Of a stretch of DNA of 7,320 bases, positions 7,083 through 7,320 are shown piece by piece. The position numbers were made by a program, and so were the translations under genes. Below the pieces are notes generated by a model. It did no database searches and was not told the origin of the DNA. It saw only the letters and a list, made by a program, of their open reading frames with translations. Within the stretch, counting starts at the first letter, position 1. Each line of letters starts with the position of its first letter. Location of the stretch: assembly GCA_031552655.1 (NCBI GenBank), contig JAVBML010000084.1:1-7320 (forward strand), in the 5' to 3' direction. Source of the stretch: CAZTPH01 sp031552655. GTDB taxonomy: Bacteria > Pseudomonadota > Gammaproteobacteria > UBA9339.

Positions 7083-7099
7083 CTATCTCTATTAGATAG
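7083..7099. repeat. Small perfect inverted repeat in the divergent intergenic region
   Basis: CTATCT (7083-7088) and AGATAG (7094-7099) flank five bases. It lies about 50 bases before the glycosyltransferase start, where an operator or a 5' leader hairpin could sit. A 6-bp arm in AT-rich DNA can arise by chance. Confidence 0.25.
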
Positions 7100-7183
7100 A
7101 ATTACTTTCATTGATATCCTCATTGTACAATTCTCTGCATTGTTATTAGAATTATAATGTCGATAAAAATATTACCCTAGGTA

Positions 7184-7212
7184 TTAACAATCTGCTATAA
7201 TTGCCATATAAT
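7184..7212 (+). promoter_or_regulatory. Strong sigma70-type promoter for the right-edge gene
   Basis: TTAACA (7184-7189, five of six) and a perfect TATAAT (7207-7212) are separated by exactly 17 bases. Initiation near 7219 gives a leader of about 26 bases with the ribosome site GAGG at 7233-7236. A second TATAAT at 7195-7200, preceded by TGC as an extended -10, overlaps the spacer and may be an alternative start. Confidence 0.65.
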
Positions 7213-7244
7213 CTAAGCAAATAATCCTTCGCGAGGTGCTGACC

Positions 7245-7320
7245 ATGTCACACGCAAAAAAAGTCATTGCTCTAATCATATCCCTGGTACTGCTAATAGG
7301 CTATGCCCTTCATATCTACG
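7245..7320 (+). CDS. N-terminal fragment of a membrane protein (runs off the right edge)
   Basis: The frame opens at ATG 7245 and continues to the edge: MSHAKKVIALIISLVLLIGY followed by ALHIY. A short positive n-region and a single hydrophobic helix at about 7-22 indicate an inner-membrane anchor or first transmembrane helix. GAGG at 7233-7236, eight bases upstream, and the promoter at 7184-7212 support the start. Many GT39-type glycosyltransferases begin with a helix ending in a 'RLY/HIY' turn before their acidic loop, so a second envelope glycosyltransferase is possible, especially opposite an ArnT-like gene. Twenty-five residues cannot settle this. Confidence 0.6.
   Translation, partial: MSHAKKVIALIISLVLLIGYALHIY

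Overview
The window reads as chromosomal DNA from a low-GC gammaproteobacterium. Evidence for this is the full-length E. coli-type transketolase and GAPDH, an E. coli glyU-like tRNA-Gly with encoded CCA, and an ArnT-like lipid A glycosyltransferase. The adjacent tkt-gap pair recalls the glycolytic clusters I remember from Legionella and Coxiella relatives. A Legionellales-type, possibly host-associated lineage is therefore plausible but not proven. AT-rich intergenic DNA, a transposase end and a decayed reading frame on the left suggest some genome erosion there.

Layout. (1) Positions 1-71, minus strand: the first 23 codons of a probable IS481-type transposase that runs off the left edge, with a leader inverted repeat at 78-127. 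(2) 273-926, minus strand: a DUF5662-like, HD-type putative metal-dependent protein with an apparent N-terminal export signal, and a good promoter at 951-979. (3) 956-1286, plus strand: what looks like a broken small gene followed by a truncated ORF whose first residues resemble a Cas2 N terminus. (4) 1363-1803, plus: a general stress protein 26-like flavin split-barrel protein. (5) 2020-2093, plus: tRNA-Gly(CCC). (6) 2313-5336, plus: tkt and gap, a tight two-gene operon ending in a strong intrinsic terminator at 5361-5400. (7) 5409-7034, minus: an ArnT-like polyprenyl-phosphate-sugar glycosyltransferase, convergent with gap. (8) 7245-7320, plus: the start of a divergently transcribed membrane protein behind a near-consensus promoter.

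Functionally, tkt and gap join the non-oxidative pentose phosphate pathway to lower glycolysis through glyceraldehyde-3-phosphate. The right-hand genes probably belong to cell-envelope sugar decoration. The left-hand third is an accessory or decaying segment.

I do not see a complete, clearly new system. The best leads are the exported HD-like protein, the two-ORF relic at 956-1286 and the break in the usual tkt-gap-pgk order.
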